Source: an uncultured Variovorax sp. (GTDB lineage: Bacteria; Pseudomonadota; Gammaproteobacteria; Burkholderiales; Burkholderiaceae_C). From it: a DNA stretch of 6,986 bases. The notes under the pieces were generated by a model. The model ran no database searches, had not been told where the DNA came from, and saw only the letters and a program-made list of their open reading frames with translations. The position numbers were made by a program, and so were the translations under genes. The stretch covers positions 1 through 6,986 of the forward strand of contig CAIQMJ010000256.1 of assembly GCA_903872875.1 (NCBI GenBank), given 5' to 3'. This document shows, piece after piece, positions 1-5,728 of the stretch (its first letter is position 1; every line of letters starts with the position of its first letter).

Positions 1-159
1 CTCGGCCTGCCCGATGCGTCGGTGCTGGTGCTGCAGGGCATCGCGTTCGTGCTGATCCTCGCGAGCGAAGGGCTGCGGATGATCGACTGGAAGACGCTGC
101 TCAAGAACCGCATGCCGCGCGCGGTGCAGCCGAGCATGACGAAGGAGACCACGGTATGA
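1..159 (+). CDS. ABC transporter permease, C-terminal end (partial)
   Basis: Only the last 52 residues are present, open at the left edge. They read in frame 1 and stop at TGA 157-159. One hydrophobic segment (about residues 6-21, rich in V, L, I, F) is followed by a basic tail containing DWKTLLKNR, which fits the last membrane helix and cytoplasmic end of an inner-membrane permease. The stop codon overlaps the start of the next permease gene in an ATGA, so the two are probably translationally coupled subunits of one importer, as in the nucleoside/BMP-type ABC systems that use two different permeases. The assignment rests mainly on this neighbour, because the fragment itself has little diagnostic sequence. 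Confidence 0.75.
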   Translation, partial: LGLPDASVLVLQGIAFVLILASEGLRMIDWKTLLKNRMPRAVQPSMTKETTV

Positions 160-1076
160 CCGCCGATCAATGGGTGGCGCTCATCGCCGGCATCGTCGGC
201 GGCGCACTGCGCGTGGGCGCGCCCTTCCTGTTCGTCAGCCTGGGCGAATGCCTCACCGAGAAATCGGGCCGCATCAACCTCGGGCTCGAGGGCGTGCTGG
301 TGCTGTCGGCCATGGCGGCCTTCGGCGGCGCCTACCTGACCGACTCGGCCTGGCTGGGCGTGTTGATCGGCGCCGTCGCCGGCGCGGCGCTCGCGCTGCT
401 GCACGGCCTGCTGTGCTCGCTCGACCGTGTCAACGACGTCGCGACCGGTATCGCGCTGATGCTGTTCGGCACCGGGCTCGCGTTCTATCTCGGCAAGCCG
501 CTGATCCAGCCGCAGGCGCCGCAGATCCCGGCGATTCCGCTGGGCAACTGGAGCGACAGCCCGGTGGTGCGCTCGGCGCTGCAGGTCAACGCGCTGGTGC
601 CGATCGGCATCGCGCTGGCCGTGCTGCTGTGGTGGGCCTTTGCGCGCACCCGTGCCGGGCTGCTGGTGCGCATGGCGGGCGATTCGGCCAATGCGACGCG
701 TGCGCTGGGCTACTCGGTGTCGGGCCTGCGCATCGCGGCGACCACGGCGGGCGGCTTCATCGCCGGGCTCGGCGGCGCATCGCTCACGCTGTTCTATCCG
801 GGCAGCTGGAACGAGGGCATCTCCAGCGGCCAGGGCCTGATCGCGGTGGCGCTGGTGATCTTCGCGCGCTGGAGCCCGCTGCGCTGCGTGGGCGCGGCCT
901 TCCTGTTCGGCGGTGCGGGCGCGATCGGCCCGGCGCTGCAGTCGATCGGCGTCGGCTGGGGCTACCACCTATTCAACACGGTGCCTTATGTGCTGACGCT
1001 GGTGATCCTGGTCATCACCTGCAAGCCCGGCAGCGTGGCGATCGGCAGCCCGGGCGAGTTGTCGTCCACGAGGTAG
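156..1076 (+). CDS. ABC transporter permease, nucleoside/BMP-type (BPD_transp_2 family)
   Basis: This 306-residue protein is an inner-membrane channel subunit of an importer. About eight hydrophobic segments are visible, near residues 5-27, 43-61, 66-86, 96-113, 148-165, 194-213, 225-265 and 275-290. Family signs are the GRINLGLEG motif after the first helix, the cytoplasmic loop around residues 164-190 (RTRAGLLVRMAGDSANATRALG) that should contact the ATPase, and SSGQGLIAVALVIFARWSP near 223-241, which matches the G-GFIALA-VIFGRW pattern of YufQ/NupQ-like permeases. The start is secure: AAGGAG at 142-147 sits 8 bases before the ATG, which overlaps the upstream stop. The length is normal for the family. 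Its ATPase partner lies downstream of two hydrolase genes instead of next to it. Members of this family carry nucleosides or related ring and ureide compounds; the actual substrate cannot be read from the sequence. Confidence 0.9.
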   Translation: MTADQWVALIAGIVGGALRVGAPFLFVSLGECLTEKSGRINLGLEGVLVLSAMAAFGGAYLTDSAWLGVLIGAVAGAALALLHGLLCSLDRVNDVATGIALMLFGTGLAFYLGKPLIQPQAPQIPAIPLGNWSDSPVVRSALQVNALVPIGIALAVLLWWAFARTRAGLLVRMAGDSANATRALGYSVSGLRIAATTAGGFIAGLGGASLTLFYPGSWNEGISSGQGLIAVALVIFARWSPLRCVGAAFLFGGAGAIGPALQSIGVGWGYHLFNTVPYVLTLVILVITCKPGSVAIGSPGELSSTR

Positions 1077-1163
1077 GACCGCACCATGTTCATTCCTGTT
1101 GCAGGGCTGCAGTCGTTCTTCCTGGAGCCGTACCGTCTGCCTGGTCGAGCTGCGGTCCAGGGG

Positions 1164-1272
1164 CGGGACCACGCCGACGGCGTACTTCCCTCCGCGAATG
1201 TCCCCCGCCCGGCCTATGGCCGGAGCTCCTCCTTGATTTCGCTGCGGGAAGCCCGCCATCGGCGTGATCCGG
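1164..1272. repeat. Large imperfect inverted repeat with nested hairpins
   Basis: Arm 1164-1198 pairs with arm 1238-1272: I count 28 complementary positions of 35, including an unbroken seven-base run at 1171-1177/1259-1265. The centre holds a second perfect palindrome, CCGGCC-TAT-GGCCGG at 1209-1223. The right arm also contains a small one, GCGGG-AAG-CCCGC at 1244-1256, which could compete with the long pairing. Three of the seven mismatches (1169, 1178, 1184) are C-A or A-C on the + strand and become G-U wobbles on the minus strand, so a minus-strand transcript would fold better. The size, intergenic position and symmetry resemble a dispersed intergenic repeat (REP/BIME or MITE-like), but a regulatory or termination hairpin is also possible. 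No transposase or clear target duplication is visible. Confidence 0.7.
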
Positions 1273-1367
1273 ACGCGCGGTGGTTGATTCGCCCGCGCCA
1301 AACAGCGTGGCCTCGGCACCCGACCCTATCGAATTTCCAGCGCAACGCACCGACCGAAACGAACTGC

Positions 1368-1372
1368 AAGGA
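1368..1372 (+). promoter_or_regulatory. Ribosome binding site deciding the formamidase start
   Basis: AAGGA lies 9 bases before ATG 1382. It supports this start over the in-frame GTG at 1280, which would add 34 residues that are not like the family and has no such site. Confidence 0.65.
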
Positions 1373-1381
1373 CACAAACCA

Positions 1382-2479
1382 ATGAGCGGCTTCGGCGGTC
1401 TCAACAAGTCGGCGCACGGCGTCGTCGTCGGGCTGGTGCAGTGCCAGCTCCCGGTGGTGCGCACGCCGGCCGAACTCGCGGCGCAGACGCAGCGCATCGT
1501 CGAGCTGGTCGGCAAGGCGCGGCGCAACCAGGGCGCGATGGACCTGGTCGTGTTCCCGGAGTACTCGCTGCATGGCCTGTCGATGGACACCTCGCCGGAC
1601 ATCATGTGCACGCTCGACGGCCCCGAGGTCGCGGCCTTCCGGCAGGCCTGCATCGACAACACCATCTGGGGCTGCTTCTCCATCATGGAAGCCAACCCCG
1701 ACGGCAACCCGTACAACAGCGGGCTGGTCATCGACGACACGGGCGCGATCCGCCTCTACTACCGCAAGATGCATCCGTGGGTGCCGGTCGAGCCCTGGGA
1801 GCCGGGCAACCTCGGCGTGCCGGTGTGCGACGGGCCGAACGGCAGCAGGCTCGCGCTGATCATATGCCACGACGGCATGCTGCCCGAGATGGCGCGCGAG
1901 GCCGCGTACAAGGGCGCGGAGATCATCCTCCGCACCGCCGGCTACACCGCGCCCATCCGCCATGCCTGGAAGATCACCAACCAGGCCAACGCCTTCTGCA
2001 ACCTGGCCTACACCGCGAGCGTCTGCATGTGCGGCAGCGACGGCACCTTCGACTCGATGGGCGAGGGCATGTTCTGCAGCTTCGACGGCACGGTGATGGT
2101 CGAAGGCGGCGGCCGCGTCGACGAGATCATCACCTGCGAGCTGCGGCCCGACCTGGTGCGCGAGGCGCGCACCGGCTGGGGCGTGGAGAACAACATCTAC
2201 CAGCTCTACCACCGCGGCTACGTGGCGGTGAAGGGCGGTGCGCAGGACTTTCCGTACACCTACATGCAGGACATGGCGGCCGGCCGCTACCGGCTCCCGT
2301 GGAGCGACGACGTGCAGGTGACCGATGGCACGTCGTGCGGCTTCGCGGCGCCGCTGCGTGCCTACAAGGGGCCCGAGTCGCATCCGCTGGTGCCAGTCGT
2401 GCCTGCGACGGTGCCCGACATTCCCGAACAACCCGATTCGTCGCACCGCAAGGCGATCGGCAAGGAGGCCTTCGAATGA
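1382..2479 (+). CDS. amiF: Formamidase (nitrilase superfamily, AmiF-like)
   Basis: This 365-residue cytoplasmic amidase should hydrolyse formamide, or a formylated amide, to formate and ammonia. It follows the Helicobacter pylori AmiF pattern, as I recall it, over almost its whole length. The Glu-Lys-Cys catalytic triad is visible: E60 in VVFPEYS, K129 in YYRKMHPW and C162 in IICHDGMLPEMAREAAYKG. Other matching blocks are FSIMEANPDGNPYNS (about 99-113), EPWEPGNLGVPVC (137-149), GEGMFCSFDGT (about 224-234) and WGVENNIYQLYHRGYVA (about 267-283). AmiF is about 334 residues; this protein carries roughly 27 extra residues at the C-terminus, rich in proline (PLVPVVPATVPDIPEQP), with no known role. 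The gene ends in an ATGA overlap with the biuret hydrolase-like gene, so the two enzymes are probably made together and act in one pathway. Aliphatic amidase AmiE is the nearest alternative, but the overall blocks fit formamidase better. The physiological substrate may be a formyl-ureide and not formamide. Confidence 0.88.
   Translation: MSGFGGLNKSAHGVVVGLVQCQLPVVRTPAELAAQTQRIVELVGKARRNQGAMDLVVFPEYSLHGLSMDTSPDIMCTLDGPEVAAFRQACIDNTIWGCFSIMEANPDGNPYNSGLVIDDTGAIRLYYRKMHPWVPVEPWEPGNLGVPVCDGPNGSRLALIICHDGMLPEMAREAAYKGAEIILRTAGYTAPIRHAWKITNQANAFCNLAYTASVCMCGSDGTFDSMGEGMFCSFDGTVMVEGGGRVDEIITCELRPDLVREARTGWGVENNIYQLYHRGYVAVKGGAQDFPYTYMQDMAAGRYRLPWSDDVQVTDGTSCGFAAPLRAYKGPESHPLVPVVPATVPDIPEQPDSSHRKAIGKEAFE
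2462..2468 (+). promoter_or_regulatory. Strong ribosome binding site for the BiuH-like gene
   Basis: AAGGAGG lies within the end of the formamidase gene, 7 bases before ATG 2476. It fixes the start inside a longer open frame that begins far upstream, and supports coupled but strong translation of the second enzyme. Confidence 0.8.
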
Positions 2480-3168
2480 CCACCGTCTCAGCCCAGCCCT
2501 ACGGCTGGCCCTACAACGGCGACCTGCGCCCCGACAACACCGCGCTCATCGTCATCGACATGCAGACCGACTTCTGCGGCAAGGGCGGCTACGTCGACGT
2601 GATGGGCTACGACCTGTCGCTGGTGCAGGCGCCGATCGAGCCGATCCAGCGGACGATGGCGCGCCTGCGCGAACTGGGCTTCCCCATCATCCACACGCGC
2701 GAAGGCCACCGGCCCGACCTGGCCGACCTGCCGCCGAACAAGCGCTGGCGCTCGCGCCAGATCGGCGCGAACGGCGTGGGCATCGGCGACGATGGTCCGT
2801 GCGGCCGCATCCTCATCCGCGGCGAGCCGGGCTGGGAGATCATTCCCGCGCTCGCGCCGCTGCCCGGCGAGGTGGTGATCGACAAGCCCGGCAAGGGCTC
2901 GTTCTATGCGACCGACCTGGAATTGATCCTGCGCACGCGCGGCATCGAGAACCTGATCCTCGCCGGCATCACGACCGACGTGTGCGTCCACACCACGATG
3001 CGCGACGCCAACGACCGCGGCTTCGAATGCCTGCTGCTGAGCGACTGCACCGCGGCCACCGACCACGGCAACCACCTCGCCGCGCTGAAGATGATCACCA
3101 TGCAGGGCGGCGTGTTCGGTGCGCATGCCACGTCGGCCGCGCTGCTCGACACGCTGGCTGGTTCGTGA
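2476..3168 (+). CDS. biuH: Biuret hydrolase-like cysteine hydrolase (isochorismatase fold)
   Basis: This 230-residue protein probably hydrolyses biuret to allophanate and ammonia in the cytoplasm. The catalytic triad of the family is D28 (VIDMQTDF), K137 (VIDKPGKGSF) and C170 (TTDVCVHTTM). Compared from memory with the Rhizobium leguminosarum BiuH sequence, these fall on D36, K142 and C175. The substrate-pocket residues F33, K140 and Q210 fall on BiuH F41, K145 and Q215. Long blocks also agree: WPYNGDLRPDNTALI near the start, FCGKGGYVD--GYDLSLVQAPIEPI, HTREGHRPDLADLP-NKRWRS, GPCGRIL-RGEPGW and MQGGVFG. A three-residue insertion (near 99-101) separates the two proteins. The length is normal. 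Its start codon overlaps the formamidase stop. The product allophanate would need an allophanate hydrolase, which is not in this window. RutB-type ureidoacrylate hydrolase is the main alternative, but no other rut genes are seen and the BiuH match is much closer. Confidence 0.82.
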   Translation: MTTVSAQPYGWPYNGDLRPDNTALIVIDMQTDFCGKGGYVDVMGYDLSLVQAPIEPIQRTMARLRELGFPIIHTREGHRPDLADLPPNKRWRSRQIGANGVGIGDDGPCGRILIRGEPGWEIIPALAPLPGEVVIDKPGKGSFYATDLELILRTRGIENLILAGITTDVCVHTTMRDANDRGFECLLLSDCTAATDHGNHLAALKMITMQGGVFGAHATSAALLDTLAGS

Positions 3169-3202
3169 TGATTCCAGCTGACCCAGGACGGAGACCCACG
3201 CC

Positions 3203-4835
3203 ATGATCGCCCCGCTTGATTTCGTCGCGCCCGCCACCGGTGCCCTCGCGCTCGACACCTACCAGCTGACCAAGCGCTTCGGCGCCTTCACCGCGATGGA
3301 CAGCGTGACGATGCGGGTCGAGCCCGGCACGGTGCACGCGCTGCTCGGCGAGAACGGCGCGGGCAAGAGCACGCTGGTGAAGTGCGTGGCCGGCTTCCAG
3401 CGCGCGGAGGAGGGCAGCATCCTGATCGACGGGCGCGAACAGGACATCGCCAACCCGATCGTCGCGCGCGCTCGGCATCGGCATGGTCTACCAGCACTTC
3501 ACGCTGGCACCGGGCATGACGGTGGCGGAGAACCTGTTGCTGGCCGGCGGCAAGACGCCCGCGCTGATCGACTGGAAGACCAAGCGCGCGGAGCTGACGG
3601 AATTTCTTGCGACCACGCCTTTCAGCCTCGACCTGGACGTGACGCCGTCCTCGCTGGCGGCGGGCGAGAAGCAGAAGCTCGAACTGCTCAAGCAGCTGTA
3701 CCTGAAGCCGCGGCTGCTGATCCTCGACGAGCCGACTTCGGTGCTGACGCCGCAGGAGGCCGACGAGGTACTGGGCCATGTGCGCGACTTCGCGAGGAGC
3801 GGCATGTGCACGGTGCTGATCATCACGCACAAGTTTCGCGAGGTGATGGCGTACGCCGACAGCGTGACGGTGCTGCGTCGCGGCAAGGCGGTGCACCACT
3901 GCAAGGTGCCGGACACGACGCCCGCGCTGCTGGCCGCGGCCATGATGGGCGTGGCGGCGCAGGACGACGCTGCGGCGCCACCGGAGGCCGAGACCGCACC
4001 GGTTGTCGCGCCGCATGCATCGGGCCGTACGGTCGCGGCCGATGCGCCGATCGCGCTGCAGGTCGAAGGCCTGATGGCGCAGGGCGACCGCGGCACGCTG
4101 GCCGTGCACGACCTGAGCCTGTCGGTGCGCGCGGGCGAGATCCTGGGCGTGGCCGGCGTGTCGGGCAACGGCCAGCGCGAACTGGTGGAGGCACTGGTCG
4201 GCCAGCGAGCGCGGCTCGGCGGCAAGGTGACGGTGTGCGGCGAGCCCTATGCGGCGCGGCGTGCCGAGAACCGGCGCCTGAAGGTACGCAGCCTGCCGGA
4301 GGAGCCGTTGCGCAACGCCTGCGTCGGCGACCTGAGCGTGGCCGAGAACATGGCCCTGCGCGACTTCGACCAGCCGCCGCTGGCCAGTGCGGCGCTCGGC
4401 GGCATCCTGAACTTCCCGGTGTGGCGCAGCCGCGCGCGCGAGTGGATCGCCGAGTACGGCGTGAAGACGCAGGGCGAGGGTGCGCCGATTCGCAGCCTGT
4501 CGGGCGGCAACGTGCAGCGCGCGGTGCTGGCGCGCGAGCTGGCGGGCGACATCAACGTGCTGATCGCGGCCAACCCGGTGTTCGGCCTGGACTTCGCTGC
4601 CGTCGCGGAAATCCATTCGCGCATCGTGCAGGTGCGCGAAAAGGGCGGCGCGGTGCTGCTGATCAGCGAGGACCTCGACGAGCTGTTGGAGCTGGCCGAC
4701 CGCATCGTGGTGATGAGCGAAGGGCGCATCGTGTTCGAGACCTCGGCTGCTGCGGCGGAACGGCATGTGCTGGGCGCGCACATGGGCGGGGGGCATGAGG
4801 CCGAGTCGCATGGCGGGCATCGGGTGGCTGCGTGA
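3203..4835 (+). pseudogene. ABC transporter ATPase, two-domain, with a frameshift
   Basis: The gene encodes the sugar/nucleoside-type ATPase with two fused nucleotide-binding domains that would drive the permeases at the left of the window. It starts at ATG 3203 (GGAG at 3190-3193) and reads normally through Walker A GENGAGKST (residues 49-57) to about residue 89. The rest of the protein continues in another frame from about 3471: LGIGMVYQHFTLAPG, domain-1 signature SLAAGEKQ, Walker B RLLILDEPTSVLTP and switch region IITHK. Domain 2 follows with the degenerate P-loop GVSGNGQREL, signature LSGGNVQR, NPVFGLD and LLISEDLDEL, all usual for this family. The break lies in the GC run 3464-3471, where loss of one GC unit explains it: the expected reading is VARALGIGM. 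The whole gene would give about 544 residues, a normal size. No other defect is visible, so this is either a recent slippage mutation or a sequencing error. A restart at ATG 3483 has no ribosome binding site and would lack the first Walker A. Confidence 0.85.
3464..3471 (+). other. GC dinucleotide run at the ATPase frameshift
   Basis: Four GC units in a row sit exactly where homology moves from the frame of ATG 3203 to the frame of ATG 3483. Five units would restore the expected V-A-R-A-L-G-I-G-M reading. A one-base insertion is the other possible explanation, giving V-A-R-L-G-I-G-M. Confidence 0.75.
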
Positions 4836-4844
4836 TGGCGTTGC

Positions 4845-4908
4845 CTTCTGGTCGTTGGGAAGCGCGGCCGATGGGCGGGGAGGCTTTTTCCGGACGTTGG
4901 GGAGCGCG
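4845..4908. repeat. Imperfect 22-bp direct repeat, 42-bp period
   Basis: Copy one is at 4845-4866 and copy two at 4887-4908. They agree at 18 of 22 positions, with the core CGTTGGG(A/G)AGCGCG identical except for one base. It could be an old local duplication or a pair of protein-binding sites. Nothing identifies the cause. Confidence 0.5.
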
Positions 4909-4950
4909 CCCGGCATGCGGTGCAGTCCACTCGCCGACGCCCTCCCACAA

Positions 4951-5050
4951 CCGCAACACGCAAACCAAAACAAGCACAACAAGCACAACAAGCACCATGT
5001 GCTCCTGACCGCTACCCGCACCAGTGACCACACCAGCCTCACCTGAAAGC
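4951..5050 (+). promoter_or_regulatory. C/A-rich, G-poor leader, possible Rho-loading (rut) region
   Basis: I count 41 C, 36 A, 15 G and 8 T in these 100 bases, far from the composition of the surrounding genes. Long stretches of RNA with many C and few G are the known loading signal for Rho. The stretch could therefore trim transcription between the transporter ATPase and the second hydrolase, or simply be an unstructured leader. No defined motif proves this. Confidence 0.35.
4969..4995 (+). repeat. Three perfect tandem copies of AACAAGCAC
   Basis: The 9-bp unit occurs exactly three times without spacing, and the last copy runs into the small hairpin AGCAC-CAT-GTGCT (4991-5003). A 9-bp unit keeps reading frame, but no supported gene covers it. 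It lies about 60 bases before the second hydrolase start. Confidence 0.8.
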
Positions 5051-5055
5051 GACCC

Positions 5056-5718
5056 ATGCGCACTGACGCCACGCCCTTCCCCTACGACTTCGATATCGAC
5101 AGCACAGCACTCGTCCTGATCGACATGCAGCGCGACTTCATCGAGCCCGGCGGCTTCGGGGAGACGCTGGGCAACGACGTGGCGCTGCTCGAAGCCATCG
5201 TGCCCGCCACCAAGACCATGCTCGAAGCCTGGCGGCAGGCCGGCGGGCTGGTGGTGCACACGCGCGAGGCGCACCGGCCCGACCTGTCGGACTGCCCGCC
5301 CGCCAAGCGCAACCGCGGCAATCCGACGCTGCGCATCGGCGACGAAGGGCCGATGGGCCGCATCCTCGTCATCGGCGAGCCGGGCAACCAGATCATCGAG
5401 GCGCTCGCGCCGGTCGATGGCGAGATCGTCATCGACAAGCCCGGCAAGGGCGCTTTCTACGCAACCGGCCTGCATGAGACGCTGCAGCAGCGCGGCATCA
5501 CCCACCTGCTGTTCGGCGGCGTCACCACCGAGGTCTGCGTGCAGACCAGCATGCGCGAAGCCAACGACCGCGGCTACGACTGCCTGCTGCTCGAGGACTG
5601 TACGGAAAGTTACTTTCCCGCTTTCAAGGCCGCTGCCGTGGAGATGATCCGCGCGCAGGGCGCCATCGTCGGCTGGACCGCGCCGAGCGCCGCCGTATTG
5701 GCCGCGCTGAAGGACTAA
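5056..5718 (+). CDS. Second BiuH-like cysteine hydrolase (isochorismatase fold), ureide substrate unknown
   Basis: This 220-residue cytoplasmic amidohydrolase is a paralogue of the enzyme at 2476-3168; by eye, about half of roughly 197 aligned residues are identical. The triad is D23 (LIDMQRDF), K128 (VIDKPGKGAF) and C161 (TTEVCVQTSM). K131 and Q201 occupy the positions of BiuH K145 and Q215, so the carbonyl- and amide-binding pocket looks kept. It differs in the lid and pocket segments: IEPGGFGETLGND replaces FCGKGGYVDVMGYD, the NKRWRS region is shortened, and ESYFPAFKAAAVEM replaces AATDHGNHLAALKM. This points to a related but different ureide. Triuret hydrolase TrtA, a BiuH relative known from Herbaspirillum, is one candidate; a broader biuret or ureidoacrylate-type activity is another. 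A weak GAAAG (5044-5048) lies 7 bases before the ATG. The regulator gene starts 10 bases after its stop. Confidence 0.85.
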   Translation: MRTDATPFPYDFDIDSTALVLIDMQRDFIEPGGFGETLGNDVALLEAIVPATKTMLEAWRQAGGLVVHTREAHRPDLSDCPPAKRNRGNPTLRIGDEGPMGRILVIGEPGNQIIEALAPVDGEIVIDKPGKGAFYATGLHETLQQRGITHLLFGGVTTEVCVQTSMREANDRGYDCLLLEDCTESYFPAFKAAAVEMIRAQGAIVGWTAPSAAVLAALKD

Positions 5719-5728
5719 CATCCACCCC

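Larger units (their letters stand above)
1077..1381. other. Non-coding gap between permease and formamidase genes
   Basis: These 305 bases separate the transporter permeases from the enzyme genes. The only open frame across it (ATG at 1086, 99 codons) has no ribosome binding site and no recognisable protein features, and part of it is inverted-repeat sequence. The gap holds the inverted repeat at 1164-1272 and the formamidase ribosome binding site at its end. I found no convincing sigma-70 or sigma-54 promoter: TTGATT at 1284-1289 has no matching -10 box at the right distance, and TATCGA at 1327-1332 has no -35 box. The formamidase operon could still have its own start here. Confidence 0.7.
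4836..5055. other. Non-coding gap between ATPase and second hydrolase
   Basis: These 220 bases hold no supported gene. The left part contains a 22-bp imperfect direct repeat 42 bases apart (4845-4866 and 4887-4908). The right part is C/A-rich with a 9-bp triplicate. A T-run at 4885-4889 has no stem before it, so I do not call a terminator. No clear promoter boxes are visible. Confidence 0.6.

Noticed and set aside
1086..1385. 99-codon + strand frame in the first gap
   Set aside because: No ribosome binding site, no recognisable domain, and part of it is inverted-repeat sequence.
1441..2475. Long upstream extension of the BiuH-like frame
   Set aside because: The sequence before ATG 2476 is an out-of-frame reading of the formamidase gene, rich in R, G and H, and AAGGAGG at 2462-2468 sets the start at 2476.
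3461..3485. Programmed ribosomal frameshift in the ATPase
   Set aside because: There is no slippery homopolymer, stem-loop or internal Shine-Dalgarno that I can see, and this family is not known to use one; a GC-unit slip is simpler.
3483..4835. The ATPase as an intact 450-residue gene starting at ATG 3483
   Set aside because: That ATG is inside a conserved block (LGIGMVYQ) and lacks a ribosome binding site; the Walker A half lies just upstream in another frame, so a frameshifted single gene explains it better.
4881..4895. Intrinsic terminator at the T-run after the ATPase
   Set aside because: Five T follow a G-rich stretch, but no stable stem precedes them.
3288..5072. 594-codon open frame on the minus strand
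   Set aside because: It lies opposite the ATPase gene, is dominated by R, H, A and Q, has no domain motif, and is the usual shadow frame of GC-rich codons. The same holds for the minus frames at 1214-2446, 2488-3258, 4663-5784, 5624-6424 and 6421-6912.
2476..5718. Rut pyrimidine-degradation operon
   Set aside because: The hydrolases resemble RutB in fold only; no RutA, RutC, RutD, RutF or RutG-like gene is present and the residues fit BiuH better.
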